From: DASSCW01 sp036556325
GTDB lineage: Bacteria; Chloroflexota; Limnocylindria; QHBO01
Length of the DNA stretch: 14,480 nt
Direction of reading: 5' to 3'
Assembly: GCA_036556325.1 (NCBI GenBank)
Contig: DATBJR010000023.1
Span: 1-14,480 of the forward strand
The notes under the pieces were generated by a model. It ran no database searches. It was not told the origin of the DNA and worked only from the letters and a program-made list of their open reading frames with translations. The position numbers and the translations under genes were made by a program. Within the stretch, counting starts at the first letter, position 1; every line of letters starts with the position of its first letter. Of this stretch, positions 8,482-14,480 are shown in pieces.

Positions 8482-9087
8482 ATGCTCGACCACGAGGAGC
8501 GCTTCCTTTTCCGCGAGGAGATCCTCAACCTGGCCAACGCGCTCAACGAGCCAGGCGCGCTGGACAACGTGGAGGATCTGCTGGCCGAGGTGACCACCTC
8601 GCCGCGCTTCGACTCGGACGTCTTCACCCTGGAGCGCTCCCTCCAGGTCATGCTCGGCAACCGGGCGGGCTCGACGCTGGTTGGGCTGCTGACCGTCACC
8701 CGTGAGGTCTTCGAGGAGGTGGGGGACATCGGCCTCCCGCCGGAGGTCCACGAGCGGGTCGTCAGCTGGCGTGCCCGGTTCGGCCTGGCCATCGACAACG
8801 CGCTGAACTACCTGAACAATCCCGATGGCATCCAGGGCCACAACTTCGGCACCCAGGTCAGCCACGGTGAGGGTGGCACGACCCTCCAGGGCCGGCTGAC
8901 GCTGGTCCGCTACAACAACGAGCCGCAGTTCTTCATCGCCGATGCCGACATCCTGCTCGCCATCGCGGCCGACATGATGGATCGGCTCGGCGAGCACCTC
9001 GACCCGGACATGCTCGAACCGGACCTCGTGCAGCGGCTGCGCGAAGGGGTCGAGCGCATCGAACGGCGGTCGAAGGCCCGCGAGTGA
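8482..9087 (+). CDS. Conserved-looking protein of unknown function
   Basis: I do not recognise this 201-residue protein. The first 75 residues look helical (HEERFLFREEILNLANALN; LEDLLAEV-like repeats of acidic and hydrophobic residues). A central part (about 110-150) is mixed, with NALNYLNN, GHNFGTQVSHGEGG and strand-like LQGRLTLVRYNNEPQFFIAD. The C-terminus returns to charged helix (ILLAIAADMMDRLGEHL; VQRLREGVERIERRSKARE). It has no Cys, no signal peptide and no membrane segment, so it is a soluble cytoplasmic protein. It lies 21 nt after the dehydrogenase gene and 7 nt before the BioD-like gene, with the same high GC, so it is probably co-transcribed with both. The Gly- and His-bearing loop at 118-130 is the most likely functional site. 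Confidence 0.8.
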   Translation: MLDHEERFLFREEILNLANALNEPGALDNVEDLLAEVTTSPRFDSDVFTLERSLQVMLGNRAGSTLVGLLTVTREVFEEVGDIGLPPEVHERVVSWRARFGLAIDNALNYLNNPDGIQGHNFGTQVSHGEGGTTLQGRLTLVRYNNEPQFFIADADILLAIAADMMDRLGEHLDPDMLEPDLVQRLREGVERIERRSKARE

Positions 9088-9094
9088 GCGGGCG

Positions 9095-10195
9095 GTGAAG
9101 GCGCCGCAGCGCATCTTCCTGGCTGCCACCGGGCAGAACCGCGGCAAGACCACCGTCTCGCTGGGGCTGGCAGCCGGCTTCGTGGCCGAGGGCCATCGCC
9201 TGGGCTTCCTCAAGCCCGTCGGCCAGCGCTACCTGGTGGTGGACGGCACGCGTGCCGACGAGGACGCGGTCCTCATGAAGGAGGTCTTCGACCTGCCCGA
9301 TGCGCTGAACGACATGAGCCCGGTGACCCTGCCGCGGCATTTCACCACCGACTTCGTCATGGGTCGCGTCACCGAAGACCTCGCCTCGGCCGTCGCCGAT
9401 GCCGACGCGGCGGTGGCCCACGACAAGGACGTGGTCCTGATCGAGGGAACCGGGCACGCCGGCGTTGGCGCCGTCATCGGCCTCTCGAATGCCACGGTGG
9501 CCGCCATGCTCGAGGCGCCGGTGCTGATCGTCAGCGAGGGCGGCGTCGGGCGGCCGATCGACGAGATCGTGCTCAACCAGGCGCTGTTCGAGCGCCATGG
9601 GGTGCGGGTGGCGGGCGCGGTCATCAACAAGGTGAACGTGGACGCCAACCCGGATCTGCCCGAGGTCCTCCGGCGGGGGCTAGCGCAGCACGGGATCGAG
9701 CTCATCGGCTGCATCCCGTTCAGCGAGCTGCTGGCCAACCCTTCGCTCGAGCTGATCGTGACCCACCTGGACGGGGAGCTGCTGGCGGGCGAGGCGACAC
9801 CCGGCGCGGTGATCGGCGGCGTGGCCATCGGCGCCATGCGTGCCGACCACGCGGTGCCGTATCTCCGTGACCGGACGCTGGTCATCACGCCGGGCGACCG
9901 CGACGACCTGGTCGACGTCACGCTGGAGGCATTCCGCTCCGGGGAAGCGCGTGGTCGCCCGCTCGTCACCGGCCTGGTGCTGACCGGTGGCTTCCGTCCG
10001 CCGCCGGCACTGCTGGACGAGCTGCGCGGCGCTCGGCTCTTCACCTACCTGGTCGACACGGACACCTACCGGACCGCCCAGGACGTCCACGACATCCTGG
10101 TCAAGACCCACCCGACCGACACCGACAAGATCGCCACCATCATCGACCTGGTCGGCGGGGCGCTCCCCGTGGAGGCGCTGCTCGCTCGGCTGTAG
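9095..10195 (+). CDS. BioD-like P-loop protein with DRTGG domain (phosphotransacetylase N-terminal-like)
   Basis: This 366-residue protein has an N-terminal dethiobiotin-synthetase-like P-loop domain: GQNRGKTT (13-20) as Walker A, IEGTGHAGVGA (116-126) and VINKVN (177-182). Residues from about 215 resemble the DRTGG domain (VITPGDRDDLV, 263-273; GLVLTGGF, 293-300). The same pair forms the N-terminal part of long phosphate acetyltransferases and of stand-alone proteins often annotated 'phosphotransacetylase family' or 'BioD-like'. The catalytic Pta domain is absent, so it should not make acetyl phosphate itself. It probably binds a nucleotide and acts as a ligase or as a regulator of acetyl-CoA/acetate metabolism; the latter is inference. 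GTG 9095 is the start, 7 nt after the preceding stop and consistent with the domain beginning within 10 residues. Confidence 0.82.
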   Translation: MKAPQRIFLAATGQNRGKTTVSLGLAAGFVAEGHRLGFLKPVGQRYLVVDGTRADEDAVLMKEVFDLPDALNDMSPVTLPRHFTTDFVMGRVTEDLASAVADADAAVAHDKDVVLIEGTGHAGVGAVIGLSNATVAAMLEAPVLIVSEGGVGRPIDEIVLNQALFERHGVRVAGAVINKVNVDANPDLPEVLRRGLAQHGIELIGCIPFSELLANPSLELIVTHLDGELLAGEATPGAVIGGVAIGAMRADHAVPYLRDRTLVITPGDRDDLVDVTLEAFRSGEARGRPLVTGLVLTGGFRPPPALLDELRGARLFTYLVDTDTYRTAQDVHDILVKTHPTDTDKIATIIDLVGGALPVEALLARL

Positions 10196-10215
10196 GCGCC
10201 GCGCGGACGGCGGCG

Positions 10216-10221
10216 TACCAT
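10216..10221 (+). promoter_or_regulatory. Putative -10 box of the HhH-GPD gene (TACCAT)
   Basis: TACCAT lies 7 nt before ATG 10229 with no Shine-Dalgarno site. It favours ATG 10229 over ATG 10220, which overlaps the box itself. The same hexamer and spacing occur before the thiolase and coaX genes. Confidence 0.45.
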
Positions 10222-10228
10222 GCGGCGC

Positions 10229-10819
10229 ATGACCGTGACCACCGCTCCGCCCGACAAGCTCCACTACACCGGCAACGACGAGGCCGACCGCCTGATCGCC
10301 ACGGATCCGCTGGCGCTGCTCATCGGCTTCGCGCTCGACCAGCAGGTTCCGGTGCAGAAGGCCTTTTCGGGACCGATGGAGCTGCAGCACCGGATCGGGC
10401 ACCTTGATCCACGCCGAATTGCCGCCATGAACCCGGACGACCTGGCCGACGTCTTCCGGCAGCGCCCCGCACTGCACCGCTTCCCCGCGGCCATGGCGCG
10501 GCGCGTCCAGGCGCTGTGTGCCTACGTCGCCGACAGGTATGACGGCGACGCCTCCCGGGTCTGGACCGACGCGCATGACGGCGCCGATCTCCGCGCCCGG
10601 CTCGCGGCGCTGCCGGCCTTCGGCGACATGAAGGTCCGCTCGATGCTCGCCATCCTGGCCAAGCGCTACGGGCTGCAGCTGCCCGGCCTGGAGGAGGTCG
10701 TGCCGCACCATCCGACCCTCGGGGACGTGGACTCGCCGGAGTCGCTGGCGAGCTACCAGGCGGCCAAACGTGCCCACAAGGCCGAGATGCGTGCCCGCGA
10801 GACTGCTGGTACAAGCTGA
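10229..10819 (+). CDS. HhH-GPD-type base-excision DNA repair family protein
   Basis: This 196-residue protein matches the small HhH-GPD family common in Actinobacteria and relatives. Shared features are DPLALLIGFALDQQVPVQKAF (26-46), SGPMELQHRIG, RPALHRFPAAMARRVQALCAYV (79-100) and a helix-hairpin-helix LAALPAFGDMKVRSML (125-140). The superfamily removes damaged or mismatched bases. This subfamily has few characterised members, and I see no confident catalytic Lys or Asp in the canonical GPD position (the segment after the hairpin is short: LPGLEEVVPHHP). The substrate is therefore unknown. Start 10229 is chosen from the TACCAT spacing; ATG 10220 would add three residues. The gene lies 33 nt after the BioD-like gene and 8 nt before the HicB-like gene. 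Confidence 0.85.
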   Translation: MTVTTAPPDKLHYTGNDEADRLIATDPLALLIGFALDQQVPVQKAFSGPMELQHRIGHLDPRRIAAMNPDDLADVFRQRPALHRFPAAMARRVQALCAYVADRYDGDASRVWTDAHDGADLRARLAALPAFGDMKVRSMLAILAKRYGLQLPGLEEVVPHHPTLGDVDSPESLASYQAAKRAHKAEMRARETAGTS

Positions 10820-10827
10820 CCGGCGCC

Positions 10828-11061
10828 ATGCCGTCCAACCCTGCGAAACGCCCGCGATACACCGTTGTGGCAAAGCCGGACAGCGGCTTCTGGTTCCTGC
10901 AGATCCTCGATCGGCCAGAGTTATTCACGCAGGCTCGGCACGCTGGAGAAGTTGAGTTCATGGTTCGCGACCTGATCGCGAACGCTGACGAAGTAGAACC
11001 CGATAGTTTTGACCTCGACCTGCCGCTGGTGAACGACCGAGACCTACACGTCGCCGGCTGA
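10828..11061 (+). CDS. Small HicB-like protein, no HicA partner seen
   Basis: This 77-residue protein has the compact HicB-like layout: a first strand RYTVVAKPDSGFWFLQI (10-26), a turn with LFTQARHAGEVEFMVRDLIA (32-51) as the helix and a final EPDSFDLDLPLV (57-68). Solitary Actinobacterial HicB-like proteins share the 'TQARxxxEVExMxRDLIA...PDSF' pattern. HicB antitoxins normally pair with a small HicA RNA-cleaving toxin. The gaps on both sides hold no HicA-like frame, and this protein has no C-terminal DNA-binding domain. It may therefore be a solitary relic or have a different role. GC in sampled lines is 55-57%, clearly below the neighbours, and it uses a TTA leucine codon. It begins 8 nt after the repair gene, so they may share a transcript. 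Confidence 0.7.
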   Translation: MPSNPAKRPRYTVVAKPDSGFWFLQILDRPELFTQARHAGEVEFMVRDLIANADEVEPDSFDLDLPLVNDRDLHVAG

Positions 11062-11314
11062 GCGAGCCGCAAGACACTTCGTTCTCGGCGCAACGGCCGG
11101 GCATCTGTTGAGCGACCCGGCAGTGCGCGACGCGGCAGGCGGCGGGTCCGCAGGACTGGCAACTCGGCTGCGAGCGGGCAAAGAAAGGAGGCCGGACGTG
11201 GGCACTCGCCGGCCTCCAGGGGTCCGCGCACCAGGCCACAGGGACCGGAGTGCGGGTTCCAGATCGGATCATAGGGGTCGGATAGGTGCCGTCACCAGTA
11301 CTTTCGACTGAGGT
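11062..11314. other. Convergent intergenic region, no supported gene
   Basis: These 253 bases separate the HicB-like gene from the end of panC. They hold one strong hairpin (11187-11217), described as a terminator for the minus strand. I found no HicA-like frame, tRNA or repeat. A 37-codon frame from GTG 11198 is rejected as noise. Confidence 0.6.
11180..11217 (-). terminator. Intrinsic terminator of the coaX-coaBC-panC operon
   Basis: Read on the minus strand, GGAGGCCGG (11217-11209) pairs perfectly over 9 bp with CCGGCCTCC (11195-11187) around a 13-nt loop. The T-rich run TTTCTTT (11186-11180) follows at once. It lies about 100 nt beyond the panC stop. On the plus strand no T-run follows, so it should stop minus-strand transcription mainly. 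Confidence 0.75.
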
Positions 11315-12169
11315 TCAGGCCACGTCCCAGGCGAGCGGCATGTTGTCGGTCAGCCGGGTGCGGCCGATCCAGGCAGCAACGAGGGCGAGGGCCGGTCCGG
11401 AGACGCGCCGAAGCTCGGCCAGGGAGTTGGCATCTGCCACGCTGACGTAGTCGGCGCGCGCCATCGGCTCCGCGGAGATGGCCTCCTCCATGCGCGCCCG
11501 CAGCACCTCGGCGGAGCGCTCGCCGGCGTCGTAGGCACGACGGGCGGCCTCGACCGCGGCGTAGAGGCAGGTCGCCGCCAGGCGCTCTTCCACGGAGAGC
11601 CGGGCGTTCGCCGACGACATCGCCAGACCGTCCGCCTCGCGGACCGTGGGGCACACCACCATCTCCACGTTCATGAACAGGTCGCGCATCATGCGGCGCA
11701 GGATCACGACCTGCTGGGCGTGCTTCTGGCCAAGGTAGAGCCGCGCGGGTCCGACCAGGTTGATGAGCTTGAGCATGACGGTGGTCAGACCATCGAGATG
11801 CCCCGGTCGCGACGCGCCCTCCAGCTGTCGGGTCAGGCCTTCGACGCTGACGCGGGTGCGGTCATCCGGCGGGTAGAGGACGCCGACGTCGGGGCGGAAG
11901 CAGATGTCCACGACCTGCTGCTCCAGCAGGGCCAGGTCGCGCGCCACGTCGCGCTGGCCGGGCTCGGCCTCGTCCAGGGCGGCGAAGTCGGTCGCGTTGG
12001 CGAAGCAGCTGACGACCAGGCAGCCATTCTCGTCGCGGGCTCGCTTGACGAGCGAGAGCTGACCGGCGTGGAGCATGCCCATGGTCGGCACGAACCCCAC
12101 CGAGTCGCCGGCCAGGCGGCGCTCCAGGATGGCGACCCGCAGGTCCGCAGCGTTCTCGACGACCCGCAA
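11315..12169 (-). CDS. panC: Pantothenate synthetase (pantoate-beta-alanine ligase) homologue, divergent active site
   Basis: This 284-residue protein aligns along its length with PanC, which joins pantoate and beta-alanine with ATP. Recognisable parts are VPTMGMLHAGQLSL (27-40), LEGASRPGHLDG (116-127), LYLGQKHAQQ (144-153) and READGLAMSSANARLS (177-192). Several normally fixed residues differ: the HxGH signature is HAGQ (Gln37), NPxQF is NATDF (Asp61), GEKDYQQ is GQKHAQQ (Gln148, His150) and SSRNR is SSANA (Ala187, Ala189). His34, Asn58, Lys149, Gln153 and Ser185 remain. TTG 12169 is chosen because it gives the typical PanC N-terminus (MRVVENAADL) 5 nt after the coaBC stop; CTG 12178 is possible, while ATG 12295 would overlap coaBC by about 120 nt. 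It ends the CoA operon. Activity may be altered. Confidence 0.87.
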   Translation of the reverse strand: MRVVENAADLRVAILERRLAGDSVGFVPTMGMLHAGQLSLVKRARDENGCLVVSCFANATDFAALDEAEPGQRDVARDLALLEQQVVDICFRPDVGVLYPPDDRTRVSVEGLTRQLEGASRPGHLDGLTTVMLKLINLVGPARLYLGQKHAQQVVILRRMMRDLFMNVEMVVCPTVREADGLAMSSANARLSVEERLAATCLYAAVEAARRAYDAGERSAEVLRARMEEAISAEPMARADYVSVADANSLAELRRVSGPALALVAAWIGRTRLTDNMPLAWDVA

Positions 12170-12174
12170 CGGCG

Positions 12175-13440
12175 TCAGCGCCGGCGGCTGCGCGCCGGCG
12201 GTGTCTCGGCCGGCTCGGGCCTGGCGCGCCGATAGCGGTCGACGATGAGGTCCCACAGCCGCTCGGCGACCTGGCGCTTGGGCAGCATCGGCCAATCGGT
12301 CAGGGCGCCTTCGGTCCCGAACACCGTCACCTTGTTGTCGTCGGAGCCGATGGCGTCGAAGGGGCCACCCACCGTGTTGCCCACGATCAGGTCCAGCCCC
12401 TTGTCACGCAGCTTGCTGCGGGCGTTTGCCTCCAGCTCGTCCGACTCGGCCGCGAAGCCGATGAGAAACGGCCGGATGTCGTCGGGCATCTCGCCCACCT
12501 CGGCGACGATGTCGGGGTTCGGCACCAGCTCCACCTGCAGGCCGGCATCGCGCTTGATCTTGCGCGCCGAGGGGCGCTTCGGTGCGAAGTCGGCCACCGC
12601 GGCGGCCATGACCAGGATGTCGGCGGCAGGAGCGGCACGCAGCACCGCCTCGCGCATGGCGGCGGCGGTGGTGGCGTCGACGACCGTCACGCCCCGGGGT
12701 GGGGTGGCGCTCATGGCGCCGGCGATCAGCGTCACGCTGGCGCCTCGGTCGCGCGCCGCCTCGGCGATGGCCACGCCCATCTTGCCGCTGCTGCGGTTGC
12801 CGATGAAGCGCACCGGGTCCAGTGGCTCGCGGGTCCCGCCGGCGCTGACCACGACGTGCAGGCCCTCCAGGTCGCCGGCCCGCGCGAAGAGGCGCTCGAC
12901 CGCTTCGACGATCGTGGTCGGCTCCGCCAGGCGGCCGACCCCGGTGAGCCCCGAGGCCAGCGCCCCGACCTCCGGCTCGACCAGGAAGTGGCCGAAGGAG
13001 CGCAGCGTCTCGACGTTGCGCTGCGTCGCCGCGTTGGTCCACATGCCGGCGTCCATGGCCGGCGCGAGCACGATCGGGGCACGGCTGGCGCAGACGATGG
13101 CGGTCACCGCGTCGGGCACCAGGCCGGCGGCCAGCTCGGCGATGACGTTCGCGGTGGCGGGGGCGATCACGATGGCATCCGCGCCCTCGGCCAGCTCGAC
13201 GTGGGCGATCTGCTGGTCAGCGTCCAGGGCCATGACGTCGTCCACGACCGGCCGGTGGGTGAGCGAGGCGAAGGTGAGTGGCGCCACGAAGCGGGTGGCA
13301 GCCGGGGTCATGGCCACGTCGACGATTGCGCCGCGCTCCGCGAGCAGGCGGACCAGGGCGACGGCCTTGTAGGCGGCGATGCTGCCGGTCACGCCCACCA
13401 CGATCCGCCGCCCGGCCAGCGGCCCGCGGTTCTCGCTCAC
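12175..13440 (-). CDS. coaBC: Bifunctional phosphopantothenoylcysteine decarboxylase / phosphopantothenate-cysteine ligase
   Basis: This 421-residue fusion makes 4'-phosphopantetheine from phosphopantothenate and cysteine in two steps. The FMN-dependent CoaC domain (1-185) has GVTGSIAAYK (16-25), active-site His80 in IAHVELAEGAD and IAPATAN (92-98). Its PAMN motif reads PAMD (Asp130), and the catalytic Cys of the E. coli-type LACG reads Ser163 in LASG. The CoaB domain (190-421) looks intact: SAGGTREPLDPVRFIGNRSS (199-218), AAAVADF (279-285), KIKR with Lys294/Lys296, NPDIVA (308-313) and IGFAAES (327-333). GTG 13440 overlaps the coaX stop as GTGA, so translation is coupled. The frame is open to 13950, but homology begins here. 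The C-terminus ends in a short Arg/Pro-rich tail. Confidence 0.93.
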   Translation of the reverse strand: MSENRGPLAGRRIVVGVTGSIAAYKAVALVRLLAERGAIVDVAMTPAATRFVAPLTFASLTHRPVVDDVMALDADQQIAHVELAEGADAIVIAPATANVIAELAAGLVPDAVTAIVCASRAPIVLAPAMDAGMWTNAATQRNVETLRSFGHFLVEPEVGALASGLTGVGRLAEPTTIVEAVERLFARAGDLEGLHVVVSAGGTREPLDPVRFIGNRSSGKMGVAIAEAARDRGASVTLIAGAMSATPPRGVTVVDATTAAAMREAVLRAAPAADILVMAAAVADFAPKRPSARKIKRDAGLQVELVPNPDIVAEVGEMPDDIRPFLIGFAAESDELEANARSKLRDKGLDLIVGNTVGGPFDAIGSDDNKVTVFGTEGALTDWPMLPKRQVAERLWDLIVDRYRRARPEPAETPPARSRRR

Positions 13441-14288
13441 GCGGAGGCCCCCTGCTCGCTGGCGGCGTTCGCCGCCTCGGCGGCCTCGGCCGCGGCGGCC
13501 CGGATCCGATCCCAGGCGTACCAGATGCCGCGCAGGGTCAGGTCCGGCTCGATGGCGTCGATGCCGGGCACGTCCTTCAGCCATGGCTCCTGCGTGTAGC
13601 CACCGGTGGCGATGACCGTCACCCGGCTCTCGGTGGGGGACCTCTCGGCCAGCTCGCTGCGCAGGGCGGTCAGCAGCCCGGACACCAGGCCGATGTAGCC
13701 CAGCACCGTCCCGCTCTGCATGGCATGGATGGTGTTGGTGCCGATCGCCCGTGCCGGGCGCCGCAGCTCGATGCGCGGCAGCTTGCTGGCGTGCCCGACC
13801 AGCGCCTCGAGCGAGAGGCCCAGGCCGGGGGCGATCGCCCCGCCGATGTAGGCGCCCCGGGCGTCGACGAGGTCGAAGTTCGTGCTCGTGCCCAGGTCCA
13901 CGACGATGGCCGGTCCCCCGAACTCGATGCCGGCCGCCAGGGCGTTGCACAGGCGGTCCGCCCCCGCCTCCGCCGGCCGCTCGATGTCGATCACCAGGCT
14001 GGCGCTGAGGGCCGCGGCATCGATGACCACCGCCCGTTGTCCCAGGCGGCGCTGCGCGAAGCGCATGAACGCCGTCGTCAGCGGCGGGACCACCGAGGCG
14101 ATGGCCAGCGCCTCGACATCGGCCAGGGTGTGCCCGTCCAGGGCCAGCATGTCGCGGATGCTGGCGCCAACCTCGTCGGGGGTGGCATCCGGGCGGGTGG
14201 TGGTGCGCCAGGAGCCGATGAGCCTGCCGTCGCCGAACAGGCCCAGGCTCACGTTCGAGTTGCCGACATCGGCCGCCAGCAGCGTCAC
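13437..14288 (-). CDS. coaX: Type III pantothenate kinase
   Basis: This 283-residue protein phosphorylates pantothenate, the first committed step of CoA synthesis, in the ASKHA fold. Motifs are DVGNSNVSLGLF (7-18) for phosphate binding, EAGADRLCNALAA (107-119) and VVDLGTSTNFD (129-139) with Asp131. YIGGAIAPGL (147-156), the dimer-interface AIGTNTIHAMQSGTVLGY (181-198) and ATGGY (227-231) follow. The usual 'GKNT' Lys is Thr184 and the usual TATTFD is TSTNFD, both mild departures. The last 20 residues are Ala-rich and unlikely to be structured. It opens the coaX-coaBC-panC operon. GTG 14288 follows a TACCAT box by 7 nt, so translation is probably leaderless. Type III kinases are not feedback-inhibited by CoA, which is knowledge of the family rather than something seen here. 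Confidence 0.93.
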   Translation of the reverse strand: MTLLAADVGNSNVSLGLFGDGRLIGSWRTTTRPDATPDEVGASIRDMLALDGHTLADVEALAIASVVPPLTTAFMRFAQRRLGQRAVVIDAAALSASLVIDIERPAEAGADRLCNALAAGIEFGGPAIVVDLGTSTNFDLVDARGAYIGGAIAPGLGLSLEALVGHASKLPRIELRRPARAIGTNTIHAMQSGTVLGYIGLVSGLLTALRSELAERSPTESRVTVIATGGYTQEPWLKDVPGIDAIEPDLTLRGIWYAWDRIRAAAAEAAEAANAASEQGASA

Positions 14289-14295
14289 GCGGCAG

Positions 14296-14301
14296 ATGGT
14301 A
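14296..14301 (-). promoter_or_regulatory. Putative -10 box of the coaX operon (TACCAT)
   Basis: On the minus strand TACCAT lies 7 nt before the GTG start at 14288, with no Shine-Dalgarno site. The hexamer and spacing are the same as before the HhH-GPD gene. No convincing -35 was found. Confidence 0.45.
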
Positions 14302-14330
14302 ACAGCCGATTTGGGCCCTGCTGTGGGGTG

Positions 14331-14336
14331 TAGACT
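14331..14336 (+). promoter_or_regulatory. Putative -10 box of the divergent 14349 gene (TAGACT)
   Basis: TAGACT lies 12 nt before ATG 14349, so any leader would be about 5 nt. It lies back to back with the coaX box in a 60-nt divergent gap. Confidence 0.35.
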
Positions 14337-14348
14337 CCGCCGCGACCC

Positions 14349-14480
14349 ATGACCGACGCGCGTGCCAAGCTCTACATCAACACCGGCGTCGTCACCAACA
14401 AGAGCGATGTCTACAACATCCTGCGCCCGCTGCTGAAGCAGACCGTCACCTACACCTACTTCCGCGGCAACACGGTGACC
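14349..14480 (+). CDS. Unknown protein, N-terminal fragment (runs off window)
   Basis: The frame is open for 44 codons from ATG 14349 to the window end. The visible residues (MTDARAKLYINTGVVTNKSD and onward to about residue 44) include NILRPLLKQTVTYTYFRG. I do not recognise the family. No signal peptide is visible. A TAGACT box upstream and high-GC codon use support a real gene, divergent from coaX. Function cannot be called from this fragment. Confidence 0.6.
   Translation, partial: MTDARAKLYINTGVVTNKSDVYNILRPLLKQTVTYTYFRGNTVT

Noticed and set aside
10196..10228. 7-bp inverted repeat GCGCCGC/GCGGCGC around the TACCAT box
   Set aside because: It is short and made only of G and C in a GC-rich gap, so chance is likely. 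It could be an operator, but nothing else supports that.
11062..11314. Search for a HicA toxin, tRNA or riboswitch
   Set aside because: No frame has the small-basic HicA pattern with its catalytic His, and no cloverleaf or known aptamer core was seen.
12170..12295. ATG start for panC at 12295
   Set aside because: The extra residues are antisense-like and out of frame with a well-conserved part of coaBC. The PanC homology begins at the TTG.
12245..14333. Long plus-strand frames opposite coaBC and coaX
   Set aside because: They are Ser/Ala/Arg-rich antisense shadows of two well-recognised enzymes.

Overview
The window is a GC-rich stretch of bacterial chromosome, densely packed with metabolic genes. 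I saw no rRNA, tRNA, CRISPR array or insertion sequence. High GC, frequent GTG starts (plus one probable TTG), few Shine-Dalgarno sites and several TANNNT boxes 6-12 nt before start codons suggest a lineage that uses many leaderless transcripts. The gene set (Actinobacteria-type HhH-GPD protein, BioD-like/DRTGG protein, coaX-coaBC-panC cluster) fits Chloroflexota best and Actinobacteriota second. That placement is inference, because there is no phylogenetic marker in the window.

Left block (1-1151): the C-terminus of a MeaB/ArgK-type GTPase (chaperone of methylmalonyl-CoA mutase) overlaps the start of a SnoaL/NTF2-like protein. A GNAT acetyltransferase follows on the minus strand.

Acyl-CoA block (1190-7043, plus strand): 3-hydroxybutyryl-CoA dehydrogenase, acyl-CoA dehydrogenase, long-chain acyl-CoA synthetase and a thiolase. 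With an enoyl-CoA hydratase, which is not in the window, these would make a beta-oxidation or C4-acyl-CoA pathway. A lower-GC gene for a secreted, membrane-anchored protein with a possible NTR/TIMP-like fold sits between the synthetase and the thiolase.

Middle block (7192-11061, plus strand): a glutamate-type dehydrogenase, an unrecognised 201-aa protein, a BioD-like P-loop/DRTGG protein, an HhH-GPD base-excision repair-type protein and a small lower-GC HicB-like protein with no HicA partner. The convergent gap 11062-11314 holds a good intrinsic terminator for the minus-strand operon.

Right block (14288-11315, minus strand): coaX, coaBC and panC, tightly packed, covering four activities of pantothenate/CoA synthesis. 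CoaA-type chemistry is supplied by type III pantothenate kinase. CoaBC has Asp and Ser where the classical decarboxylase has catalytic Asn and Cys. PanC departs from the canonical family at several substrate-binding positions. A divergent plus-strand gene of unknown function starts at 14349 and runs off the window.

I found no clearly new multi-gene system. The best leads are the divergent PanC, the leaderless promoter pattern, the uncharacterised 8482-10195 gene pair and the lower-GC genes at 5227 and 10828.
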